Below are positions 1-6,444 of a stretch of DNA of 10,723 nucleotides, piece after piece. The notes below the pieces were generated by a model. It searched no databases. It was given only the letters and a program-made list of their open reading frames with translations, and had not been told where the DNA came from. Origin of the DNA: CAZAQS01 sp964486825 (GTDB lineage Bacteria; Chloroflexota; Anaerolineae; Anaerolineales; UBA4823); NCBI GenBank assembly GCA_964486825.1, contig CAZAQS010000155.1:1-10723 (forward strand). Direction: 5' to 3'. Made by a program: the position numbers and the translations under genes. How positions within the stretch are numbered: position 1 is the stretch's first letter; the number at the start of each line of letters is the position of its first letter.

Positions 1-447
1 AACTCCTCCAAGCCCGGTTATGGTCAGCAGTCGGCATTCTGGATTACTAAGGAGAGCCTCCAATGACGACAACTCTTTTATACGTCCCAACAATGGGTTG
101 GTGGGAACGGGCAGGTCCTCTCCCCTGCTGGGATCCGGCTTCTTGTTCATTATACCGAGATCCGGAATCGGAGCAGGCAGAGGATCTACCAGATTAAGCC
201 TATCAACCGATAGCTCACCACGCGCCACCTTGATGAAAGTAGACCGGTCTTTGGACGGTATTTGAAGAGGTGTGGCCAGCAGCTCTGCCAGTTGTTTAGA
301 TGGGCGGCGCTCGCCTGATTCGATTTTACGAAGCGCAAATACCGTACAACCTGCCCGCCTTCCTAGCTCTTCCTGCGTCAGGTCGAGCGCTCTCCGGCGG
401 AGCTTGATCCACTCACCAAAATGAACCGGGTGATCCAGGCCTTCCAT
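1..447 (-). CDS. XRE-family HTH / STAND ATPase regulator, partial (C-terminus outside window)
   Basis: The visible 149 residues are the N-terminal part of a larger regulator. Residues about 10-60 form a helix-turn-helix of the XRE/Cro type (FGEWIKLRRRALDLTQEELG, then a recognition helix and KIESGERRPS). A linker follows, and the frame then enters the P-loop of a STAND/NB-ARC ATPase (LLTITGLGGV, the start of a GxGGxGKT Walker A), where it is cut by the window edge. The ATG at 447-445 overlaps the TGA of the upstream cyclase gene (TGATG), with GAGGTG a few bases before it, so translational coupling is likely. A GTG at 450-448 is an alternative start one codon earlier. Family members usually continue with the rest of the ATPase and TPR-like repeats. 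The inferred role is a DNA-binding, nucleotide-switched regulator in the cytoplasm; its target is unknown. Confidence 0.85.
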   Translation of the reverse strand, partial: MEGLDHPVHFGEWIKLRRRALDLTQEELGRRAGCTVFALRKIESGERRPSKQLAELLATPLQIPSKDRSTFIKVARGELSVDRLNLVDPLPAPIPDLGIMNKKPDPSRGEDLPVPTNPLLGRIKELSSLEALLSNPECRLLTITGLGGV

Positions 448-3400
448 CACACCTCAGTCTGAGGTATATATTCAAGCTGGCAGGCCAGCTCTATGGCTTG
501 TTTTGTGCTCAAAGAACTGCCCTCCAGCATGAGTTGGTTGAACTGCTCTTCGTCCAGCTCATTTCGTAGCACAGCCAGGTAGCGCTCGTACTCGCGCTGG
601 TCTTCAGCTCCCATCAACACACCTATATTTTCTCGGAGCTTAGCAGCTGCAGAAAACAAGCGCGCCGAATTGGCCGGTTGTTGGTTGAGGGCAGCCAGGC
701 CTGCCATAGCTCCCAGGCAGTTGGCAATGCCTTGCTGGTTTTCCTGCTCCTCTGATAGCAGCAAGCTTTCCCTGAAAAGTTCCAATGCCCTGGGCAGATC
801 CCCGGAGCTGCGCTTGACCAATCCCATGATTTCGAGCGAAAAGGCCAGGCTCCAGCGCACATCGAGCTTTCGGGAAAGGCTCAAGCTTTCGTTCAGGTAG
901 CTTTGCGCAGCTTCCAGGTCCCCCTGCCGGTATACTGTGCGAGCCAGGTTGACCAGGGCTTGGGCAATGCTCCTGCCGTCGTCTACTTTTCGAAAAACCG
1001 CCAATGCTTCCTTAAGATGTTGCGCTGCGGCCTCCAGGTTCCCGCCGGAATATTCTCCCAGACCATAGATGACCTTGGCATAGGCCTGCGAGCGGGGTGT
1101 GTCGATCTCCGAGGATAGGGCCAGGCCTTCATTTACCAGGCTTTCTGCTCTTACTATATTCCCCTGGTAGGTCTCTGTAACCGCCAGAACCATGAGGGAA
1201 ACAAACATACCACGTTTCGCTCCCCGTTCCCGGTAAAGCCCCAGGGTTTGTTCCCCCAGTTGCATAGCCAGAGAATAGTTACCCTGGTAGAAAGCCACTT
1301 CTGCCAACCCGGTCAATCCACGCGCAACGCCATGCTTATCACCCAACTCTTGCTTCATATCCAGGCATTGGTTGTACAGAGCATTGGCCTGTTTGAAATC
1401 CCCCCGGTCCTTTGCGACGTTCCCCAGGCTGACAAGGGTTTCAGATATCCCCCACCTGTCATTAAGCAGCCTGTAGATTGATAAAGCTTCTTCGAGGAGA
1501 GGTACGGCCTGGTTGTATTCGCATAACAGGTAAGCTACCAAAGCCAGGTTATTCAGGCCAGAGGCCGTATTCAGCCGGTTGCCTAACTCACGCTGAATTT
1601 TCAAGCTCTCCTCCAGTAGCTCACGAGCATGGTTGTAGTCACCGTGATCGCGGGCTACCACGCCCAGCTGTTCCAATGAAGAAGCTATTCCTGCTTTATC
1701 GCCAATCTCATAATGCAAGGCCAGGCTCTCGTTATTCATCTCAATCGCACCCTTTGGATCACCTGACAACCACAGGATCTCTCCCAAAGCAGCCAGCGCG
1801 CGGGCTACACCTTGCTTATCCAGAATCTCCCGGTATAAAGCCAGGCTTTTCTCATGCGCAGATTTTGCCAGTTTGTAATCTCCTTGCTGGCGGGCTAAGT
1901 AACCCTTCCCTCGTAGCCCGTTGGCGCGAAGTTGGGGTGAGGCATCGGGGTTGGCTTCAAGCGCCCGTTCCATCCAAACCAGGCCTTCGCTGATATGCCC
2001 GTGGATGTCCCAGAAACGCCACAAAGCGCCTGTCATCCGGAGCATCATCTCAGAGCGATCTGGGTCTGCCTTCATCCATTCCAGGGATGCTCTTAGATTG
2101 TCGTGCTCGCTCTTGAGCATGATCAGCCATTCATCTTGCCGTGCCCCCCACAGTTCTACGGACGATTCTTCTGCCAGGTTCAGGTAATATTCTGAATGCT
2201 TTCTCGAGATTTCTTCACCCTCACCACTTTCCTCTAGGCGTTCCAATGCATACTGGCGGATCATTTCAAGGTAGCGGTAACGTTGCCGGTCTTCCAATAG
2301 TTCCGGTACCACCAGCGATTTATCCACCAGGCTGGTGAGCAAGTCAAGCACCTCCCAAGACCTGATATCCTGACCGGTGCATACGGATTCTGCGGCTGCC
2401 AATGTCCAACCGCCTTTATATACACCCAGGCGTCTCAGCAAGACCCGTTCTTTGTCGGACAGCAGGTTATAGCTCCAATCGATCAGCGCCCGCAGGGTTT
2501 GCTGGCGTGGGTGAGCTGTGCGGTTGCTGCTGACCAAAAGCTGGAAACATACTTCCAGGCGTTGGGCAATGTCTTCAACCGGTAGCACCTTTACGCGGGC
2601 AGCTGCCAATTCTATCGCCAAGGGATTCCCATCCAGCTTTTTGAGGATATTAATGACGTGTTCGAGGTTTCTTTCGCTCAGCCGGAAACCGGGTTTGACT
2701 GATGCGGCACGGTTAACGAACAGCTGAATTGCATCAAACTCCTGGTAATCCTGGAGGTTTTTTACTTGAACGGTTTCTGGAAAGGATAGTGGCGGGATGG
2801 ACCAGACCGTCTCTCCCGCTATCCCCAATGGCTCACGGCTGGTGACCAGCAGGTGCAAACGCGGCGCGCTGCTGATCAGAGTTTGGGCAAGACGAGCGGA
2901 CTCGTCCAACAGGTGCTCGCAGTTATCCAAGATCAACAGCATCGCCTTCGAGCGTAGCGCCTCGACCAGGGTCTGAAGAAGGGGACGTCCTTCTTCCTCT
3001 CGTAGCTCGAAGACATTTGCTATGGCTTTTACAACCAGATCGGGATTGGTGAGCGGCGCCAGGTCGACCAGCCAGACACCCCCCGCGTATTGGTCCACAA
3101 GCTGGGTTCCCACTTGCAGAGCCAGGCGAGTTTTCCCCGACCCGCCTGTGCCGGTGATCGTGATTAGGCGGTTTTCCTGAAGCAGGTGTTTTACTGCTGA
3201 GATTTCGTCATCCCGTCCGACAAAGCTGCTCAGCATGGATGGAAGGTTTGTATGCATGCCTTCATCCGCTCGCAGGGGTGGGAAGTCCGCTGGCAACCCT
3301 TCCACGACAAGCTGGAAAATACGCTCGGGACGCTGCATATCTCTGAGGTTGTACTCTCCCAGGTCACGAAGGCTTGCACCTGCTGGAAGCGAATCCTGCA

Positions 3401-3833
3401 CCAGACTGGCGGTGGTCAAGGATAGGAGACATTGCCCACCGTGCGCTACGCCTCGGATCCTTGCGCAGCGGTTGACCGTCGGCCCGTAGTAATCGCCATC
3501 CTGCAGGTCCGCCTCTCCTGTATGCAGGCCAATTCGAACCCGCAAAGACGACTCGACCGGCCAACTTTCCTTGAAAAATGCGGATTGAATTGCGATGGTT
3601 GCTGCAACAGCTCCAGAAGCCATCGGGAAGACTGCGAATCGACTGTCACCTTCACCGCGCGGGCGTACCAGGAGGCCGTTGTTGTTTGTAACCGCCGCTT
3701 CTATAATCTCATCGTGGCGCAGCATGGCTGCCCGCATCCTTTGTGAGTCCTCTTCCCAAAGGCTGGTGCTGCTCTCGATATCGGTGAATAGAAATGTCAG
3801 GGTTCCGGTCGGCAGTTCTTGAGGCGTATTCAT
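447..3833 (-). CDS. Class III adenylate/guanylate cyclase - STAND ATPase - TPR fusion protein
   Basis: This 1128-residue cytoplasmic signalling protein has no visible membrane segment. Residues about 9-180 are a class III nucleotide cyclase domain: metal-binding Asp18 (FTDIESST) and Asp63 (GEGDSRFAVF), Asp114 at the purine-specifying site, and transition-state Asn121 and Arg125 (PTVNRCAR). The usual specificity Lys is replaced by Arg (Arg59, or Arg57 if the alignment shifts). Residues about 200-440 are a STAND/NB-ARC ATPase: Walker A GTGGSGKT (228-235), Walker B LLILDNCEH (299-307), TSRE (331-334) and GNPLAIELAAAR (402-413). A winged-helix-like region follows (about 445-535). About eleven TPRs with an exact 40-residue period fill 631-1060, and a charged tail ends the protein. 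Related LuxR-type proteins carry a C-terminal HTH after that tail; here none is present. The start ATG has AAGAGGTAG upstream. It is probably co-transcribed with the XRE-STAND gene. The product (cAMP or cGMP) and the stimulus cannot be read from sequence. Confidence 0.92.
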   Translation of the reverse strand: MNTPQELPTGTLTFLFTDIESSTSLWEEDSQRMRAAMLRHDEIIEAAVTNNNGLLVRPRGEGDSRFAVFPMASGAVAATIAIQSAFFKESWPVESSLRVRIGLHTGEADLQDGDYYGPTVNRCARIRGVAHGGQCLLSLTTASLVQDSLPAGASLRDLGEYNLRDMQRPERIFQLVVEGLPADFPPLRADEGMHTNLPSMLSSFVGRDDEISAVKHLLQENRLITITGTGGSGKTRLALQVGTQLVDQYAGGVWLVDLAPLTNPDLVVKAIANVFELREEEGRPLLQTLVEALRSKAMLLILDNCEHLLDESARLAQTLISSAPRLHLLVTSREPLGIAGETVWSIPPLSFPETVQVKNLQDYQEFDAIQLFVNRAASVKPGFRLSERNLEHVINILKKLDGNPLAIELAAARVKVLPVEDIAQRLEVCFQLLVSSNRTAHPRQQTLRALIDWSYNLLSDKERVLLRRLGVYKGGWTLAAAESVCTGQDIRSWEVLDLLTSLVDKSLVVPELLEDRQRYRYLEMIRQYALERLEESGEGEEISRKHSEYYLNLAEESSVELWGARQDEWLIMLKSEHDNLRASLEWMKADPDRSEMMLRMTGALWRFWDIHGHISEGLVWMERALEANPDASPQLRANGLRGKGYLARQQGDYKLAKSAHEKSLALYREILDKQGVARALAALGEILWLSGDPKGAIEMNNESLALHYEIGDKAGIASSLEQLGVVARDHGDYNHARELLEESLKIQRELGNRLNTASGLNNLALVAYLLCEYNQAVPLLEEALSIYRLLNDRWGISETLVSLGNVAKDRGDFKQANALYNQCLDMKQELGDKHGVARGLTGLAEVAFYQGNYSLAMQLGEQTLGLYRERGAKRGMFVSLMVLAVTETYQGNIVRAESLVNEGLALSSEIDTPRSQAYAKVIYGLGEYSGGNLEAAAQHLKEALAVFRKVDDGRSIAQALVNLARTVYRQGDLEAAQSYLNESLSLSRKLDVRWSLAFSLEIMGLVKRSSGDLPRALELFRESLLLSEEQENQQGIANCLGAMAGLAALNQQPANSARLFSAAAKLRENIGVLMGAEDQREYERYLAVLRNELDEEQFNQLMLEGSSLSTKQAIELACQLEYIPQTEV
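654..1943 (-). repeat. 120-bp-period coding repeat (about 11 TPR units)
   Basis: Within the cyclase-STAND gene, residues about 631-1060 fall into eleven units of exactly 40 residues, each with a GD(Y/L/F/P)-x-x-A turn followed by a helix ending in (E/N)ESLxL or similar. At the DNA level this appears as a degenerate 120-bp period, with recurring plus-strand words such as CCAGGCT that come from Ser/Leu/Ala codons. The absence of insertions between units suggests expansion by tandem duplication. TPR arrays of this kind usually act as the ligand- or protein-sensing part of STAND ATPases. Confidence 0.8.
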
Positions 3834-3872
3834 TCTCTACCTCTTTATGGGGCCTACATTTTCAGATTCATA

Positions 3873-3906
3873 ATTATAACGGTCTTTATTATCCCCTTCC
3901 AGGCAA
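3873..3906 (-). promoter_or_regulatory. Candidate promoter of the cyclase-STAND gene
   Basis: On the minus strand a perfect -10 hexamer TATAAT lies at 3873-3878, about 40 bases before the ATG. No good -35 sits at 16-18 bases. The nearest TTG-type hexamer is TTGCCT at 3901-3906, with a 22-base gap, longer than normal. The inverted repeat CCAGG-N6-CCTGG (3899-3914) covers that hexamer, as expected for an activator- or repressor-controlled promoter. The -10 is directly visible; the rest is weak. Confidence 0.35.
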
Positions 3907-4019
3907 TTTCCTGGCTCTTTTGATGATTACCCACGCAAGTATCATTTTTCCCAGATCATGGTATCTTTCGCTCGAAACCTGCGGTTCAGTCGAATTCCTC
4001 CAGCGTGAATTGTAATACG

Positions 4020-4064
4020 AAAAACCTCCCCAGGCACAGGATGCGCAATCCAACCTGTGGGAGG
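4020..4064 (-). terminator. Rho-independent terminator downstream of the kimA-like gene
   Basis: Read on the minus strand, CCTCCCACAGG (4064-4054) can pair with CCTGTGCCTGGGGAGG (4040-4025). This gives a GC-rich stem of 6 plus 5 base pairs with a five-base bulge on one side and a 13-base loop, followed at once by TTTTT (4024-4020). It lies about 80 bases after the transporter stop codon, the right place and orientation to end that transcript. The bulge lowers certainty. Confidence 0.55.
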
Positions 4065-4142
4065 CGCCCAAAGGTATTCGAGATCCTCGTTACCTCGTAC
4101 TTTATAATCCGGCTACGGAAGTTGCTCTGGCTTACCTGGCCC

Positions 4143-6056
4143 CTAGATCTTCGAATCGATATGGAATGGCACGTCGATGATTACGATGTCTTTATGATCC
4201 ATCAGGCGGGCTCGCAGGCGGTTAGCTGTCTGGTTATGCAATGCTTCTGCTACCTTGTGTTCGGGGACGAATTCTGGTATGACCACCGTGGTAAGCTGGT
4301 TAGGAAATTCCACGTTATTAACACGTTCAATATACTCCACCACTGGCGTCAGGATATCCCGGTAATCGTATTCCAACAACACGAGCTGGACATCCCCGGT
4401 GACCTCCTTGAAGCGTTCCCAGCGCTGGTAAAGCCGTACCTTCATCTCTGGGGAGGTGACGATACACAACACGCGCACGTCATTGGAAAACCGCTTGGCA
4501 TAAGTGATGGCGCGCAGCGTGCCGCGATGCACATCGGCGATCGGCACGATGGCCACATTGGCGACATCTGTCAAGTCCTGGCCTGTCAGTCCGTTGGTGC
4601 TTAGCGCTGATGCTACCCTGTCGTAATGCCTGTGGATGGACAGGAACATTGTGATCAGGATAGGGATTACCAGGGCAACAATCCATGCGCCCTCCTTGAA
4701 CTTGGTACTGAGCAGGATGATGAAAACCACAAAGGTCACTACGGCTCCAATTGCGTTTACAAGCCGCTTATATTTTGCTCCTGCTTCATAATGAATTTCA
4801 GTGACCAATGTACGGATTTTTTCTCCAGGTACCAAATGAGCGATGCGGCCCATCAAATGGAACATTCCAGCCTGAGAGATGCTAAAAGTTAGCATCACAC
4901 CCAAGGCGTACAAGGGCAACATAGCAATCTCGTTGGCGTCGAATGCGATGACGATCAATGATGAAACTACCGCCAAAACCAGTATCCCTGAGCTGAATAC
5001 TAAACGGTCACCCCGGTTTTCCATCCACCGCGGCAGAAAATTATCCTTTGCAAGGAAAGAACTTAAGCGAGGAAAATCTTGGTAAGCTGTATTTGCAGCA
5101 AGGAACAAGATCATGGCAGTAAAAAACTGAACCCAATAATATAGGAAGTTACCTCCAGTTATCGAGCGAGTCATCTGCGAGAGGATACTTTCGGAATGGG
5201 AAGGGATTAGGTAGAGATGCGTGGACAGGAATGTGATCCCTATGAACAGAGACATTGCCATAATCCCCATCACAACTATTGTTTTAGCAGCATTCTTCGA
5301 CTCAGGTTTTTTAAACGCCTGTACGCCATTACTAATTGCTTCAATACCAGTTAATGCTGTGCATCCCCCAGCAAAGGCTCGCAGTAGTAGCCAGATATAA
5401 GCAAAACCAGCCACTGAGACAGTAGGTTCTACCACTTCTTCATGAAATGGGACCGCCTCAGCGCCAAAGATTCCATAGTAGCGTATGATGCCGATAACAA
5501 TTGTGATAAATACGCCTGCAACAAAAGCATAGGTTGGGATGGCGAAGATCGTACCACTCTCTCTTACACCTCTGAGATTTACCCATGTAATGATCGCGAT
5601 GGCTCCGATCGCCAAAATGATTCTGAATTCAAAGCTTTCCGGAAAAGCAGACGTTACCGCACGCACTCCAGCAGAAACAGATACGGATACGGTCAAAATA
5701 TAATCCGTAAGCAATGCAGCTGCCGCGAGGAGAGATGCATGCTTGCCTAAGTTATCTTTTGCTACCGTATATGCACCACCTCCATCCGGGTAGTGCAGTA
5801 TTGTTTGTATATAGCTGAAAATCACCAGCAGTACTAGTCCAGCAACAGCCATGCCAATTGGCGCTGTCAAAGGCAAAGCACCACTGCCAAGTAGGATAAG
5901 CACGCTCATGATAGCCTCGGTGGCGTAAGCGTTACTGCTGATCGGATCGGAGGCAAAAACAGCTAAAGCCCGGAATTTATCGAGCCTCTCATGAATCTCC
6001 ATACTATTCGGGAACGGCTTCCCGATCAGGACCTTCTTGATTCCCGATACAGACAT
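4143..6056 (-). CDS. kimA: KimA-like APC-superfamily potassium transporter
   Basis: This 637-residue inner-membrane protein resembles Bacillus KimA (YdaO), a high-affinity K+/H+ symporter of the APC fold. It has about 12 hydrophobic segments between residues 45 and 475, then a soluble C-terminal domain (about 495-637) with a USP-like alpha/beta pattern (VAIVPIADVHRGTLRA, VRVLCIVTSPE), as in KimA. The N-terminus (KKVLIGKPF) and the first unwound helix (ASDPISSNAYATE) fit the family. Asp37, Tyr44, Asp118 and Tyr119 match, one residue out of register, KimA residues that I recall as K+-binding (Asp36, Tyr43, Asp117, Tyr118). The ATG is preceded by TAGGAGAAAG, a strong ribosome binding site. It is divergent from ktrBA. 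KimA proteins are inhibited by c-di-AMP in Firmicutes; no c-di-AMP riboswitch was recognised upstream here. An amino-acid permease is the less likely alternative. Confidence 0.82.
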   Translation of the reverse strand: MSVSGIKKVLIGKPFPNSMEIHERLDKFRALAVFASDPISSNAYATEAIMSVLILLGSGALPLTAPIGMAVAGLVLLVIFSYIQTILHYPDGGGAYTVAKDNLGKHASLLAAAALLTDYILTVSVSVSAGVRAVTSAFPESFEFRIILAIGAIAIITWVNLRGVRESGTIFAIPTYAFVAGVFITIVIGIIRYYGIFGAEAVPFHEEVVEPTVSVAGFAYIWLLLRAFAGGCTALTGIEAISNGVQAFKKPESKNAAKTIVVMGIMAMSLFIGITFLSTHLYLIPSHSESILSQMTRSITGGNFLYYWVQFFTAMILFLAANTAYQDFPRLSSFLAKDNFLPRWMENRGDRLVFSSGILVLAVVSSLIVIAFDANEIAMLPLYALGVMLTFSISQAGMFHLMGRIAHLVPGEKIRTLVTEIHYEAGAKYKRLVNAIGAVVTFVVFIILLSTKFKEGAWIVALVIPILITMFLSIHRHYDRVASALSTNGLTGQDLTDVANVAIVPIADVHRGTLRAITYAKRFSNDVRVLCIVTSPEMKVRLYQRWERFKEVTGDVQLVLLEYDYRDILTPVVEYIERVNNVEFPNQLTTVVIPEFVPEHKVAEALHNQTANRLRARLMDHKDIVIIDVPFHIDSKI

Positions 6057-6214
6057 ACTTTCTCCTAGGCTCTACCCATCACTGCTCCCTCTCGTATTCG
6101 ACAGGAAGAAAGGCTACAGTTCTACCATACAAATACCAGGCTGCAGTTACAAATGCGGTTGCAATATAAATACCGGGATCTCGTTAAAACGGGGCCGGAT
6201 TTAACCAGCGTGAA

Positions 6215-6243
6215 ATATTACCCCCTTAGTATCCAAATGTCAA
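6215..6243 (-). promoter_or_regulatory. Sigma-70-type promoter of the kimA-like gene
   Basis: On the minus strand a perfect -35 TTGACA (6238-6243) is followed after 17 bases by TAATAT (6215-6220), which matches four of six -10 positions. Transcription would start near 6208 and leave a leader of roughly 150 bases before the ATG. A direct repeat ATGTCA (plus strand, 6237-6242 and 6245-6250, spaced 8 bases) overlaps and flanks the -35 and could bind a regulator. Confidence 0.6.
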
Positions 6244-6270
6244 TATGTCAGGTATCATATTCCATCTCCC

Positions 6271-6289
6271 CTGCAACTTACTGGTGCAG
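6271..6289. promoter_or_regulatory. Inverted repeat, possible operator
   Basis: CTGCA (6271-6275) and TGCAG (6285-6289) are perfect five-base arms around a nine-base spacer. They lie upstream of the -35 of the kimA-like promoter and upstream of the ktrB-side direct repeats. The position suits a shared regulator site, but short arms like these also occur by chance. Confidence 0.25.
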
Positions 6290-6318
6290 CTCAATGAGAA
6301 TCATAGCCTTGTAGATTC

Positions 6319-6354
6319 CTGGTAATCACTGGTAATTTTGTTAATTCTGGTAAT
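6319..6354 (+). repeat. Tandem CTGGTAAT direct repeats upstream of ktrB
   Basis: CTGGTAAT occurs exactly at 6319-6326, 6329-6336 and 6347-6354. A degenerate copy TTGTTAAT (6338-6345, six of eight bases) fills the gap, so the spacing is 10, 9 and 9 bases, close to one helical turn. The array ends about 90 bases before the ktrB start. Phased direct repeats of this kind are typical binding sites of response regulators or other cooperative regulators. The binding protein is unknown. Confidence 0.5.
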
Positions 6355-6444
6355 ATATTACTTGGGTATTATTAAACTTGGATGTTGTAGAAACGCAATC
6401 ACTCAAAATAAACACGTTACGACTACCACCAGTAAAAAGCCAGG

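Larger units (their letters stand above)
3834..4142. other. Intergenic region with promoter and terminator elements
   Basis: This gap lies between the stop of the kimA-like gene and the start of the cyclase-STAND gene, both on the minus strand. No convincing gene was found in it on either strand. It contains a likely intrinsic terminator (4020-4064), a perfect TATAAT hexamer (3873-3878, minus strand), and an inverted repeat CCAGG-N6-CCTGG (3899-3914) just upstream of that hexamer that could be an operator. The cyclase/XRE pair is therefore probably its own transcription unit and not a continuation of the transporter transcript. Confidence 0.6.
6057..6444. other. Divergent regulatory region between the kimA-like gene and ktrB
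   Basis: No gene is seen in this 388-base gap. It holds a promoter for the minus-strand transporter (6215-6243) followed by a leader of about 150 bases, an inverted repeat CTGCA-N9-TGCAG (6271-6289), and a cluster of CTGGTAAT-like direct repeats (6319-6354) facing ktrB. The half towards ktrB is AT-rich. The leader was compared by eye with the ydaO-type c-di-AMP riboswitch and does not show its conserved blocks. Confidence 0.6.

Noticed and set aside
20..265. 81-codon plus-strand open frame at the left edge
   Set aside because: It is antisense to the XRE-HTH/STAND gene, whose reading frame is clear and coupled to the upstream gene.
1478..1993. 171-codon plus-strand open frame opposite the TPR region
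   Set aside because: It arises from the repetitive TPR codons read in antisense; no family is recognised.
4005..4604. 199-codon plus-strand open frame opposite the kimA-like gene
   Set aside because: It lies mostly antisense to a well-supported membrane protein gene, its translation resembles no known family and has an irregular composition. It is taken as a shadow frame.
6057..6208. ydaO-type c-di-AMP riboswitch upstream of the kimA-like gene
   Set aside because: The conserved blocks of that riboswitch were looked for by eye in the leader and not found.
6319..6354. Iterons of a replication origin
   Set aside because: The repeats are short and few, with no DnaA boxes, replication gene or plasmid context nearby. 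A regulatory array is the simpler reading.
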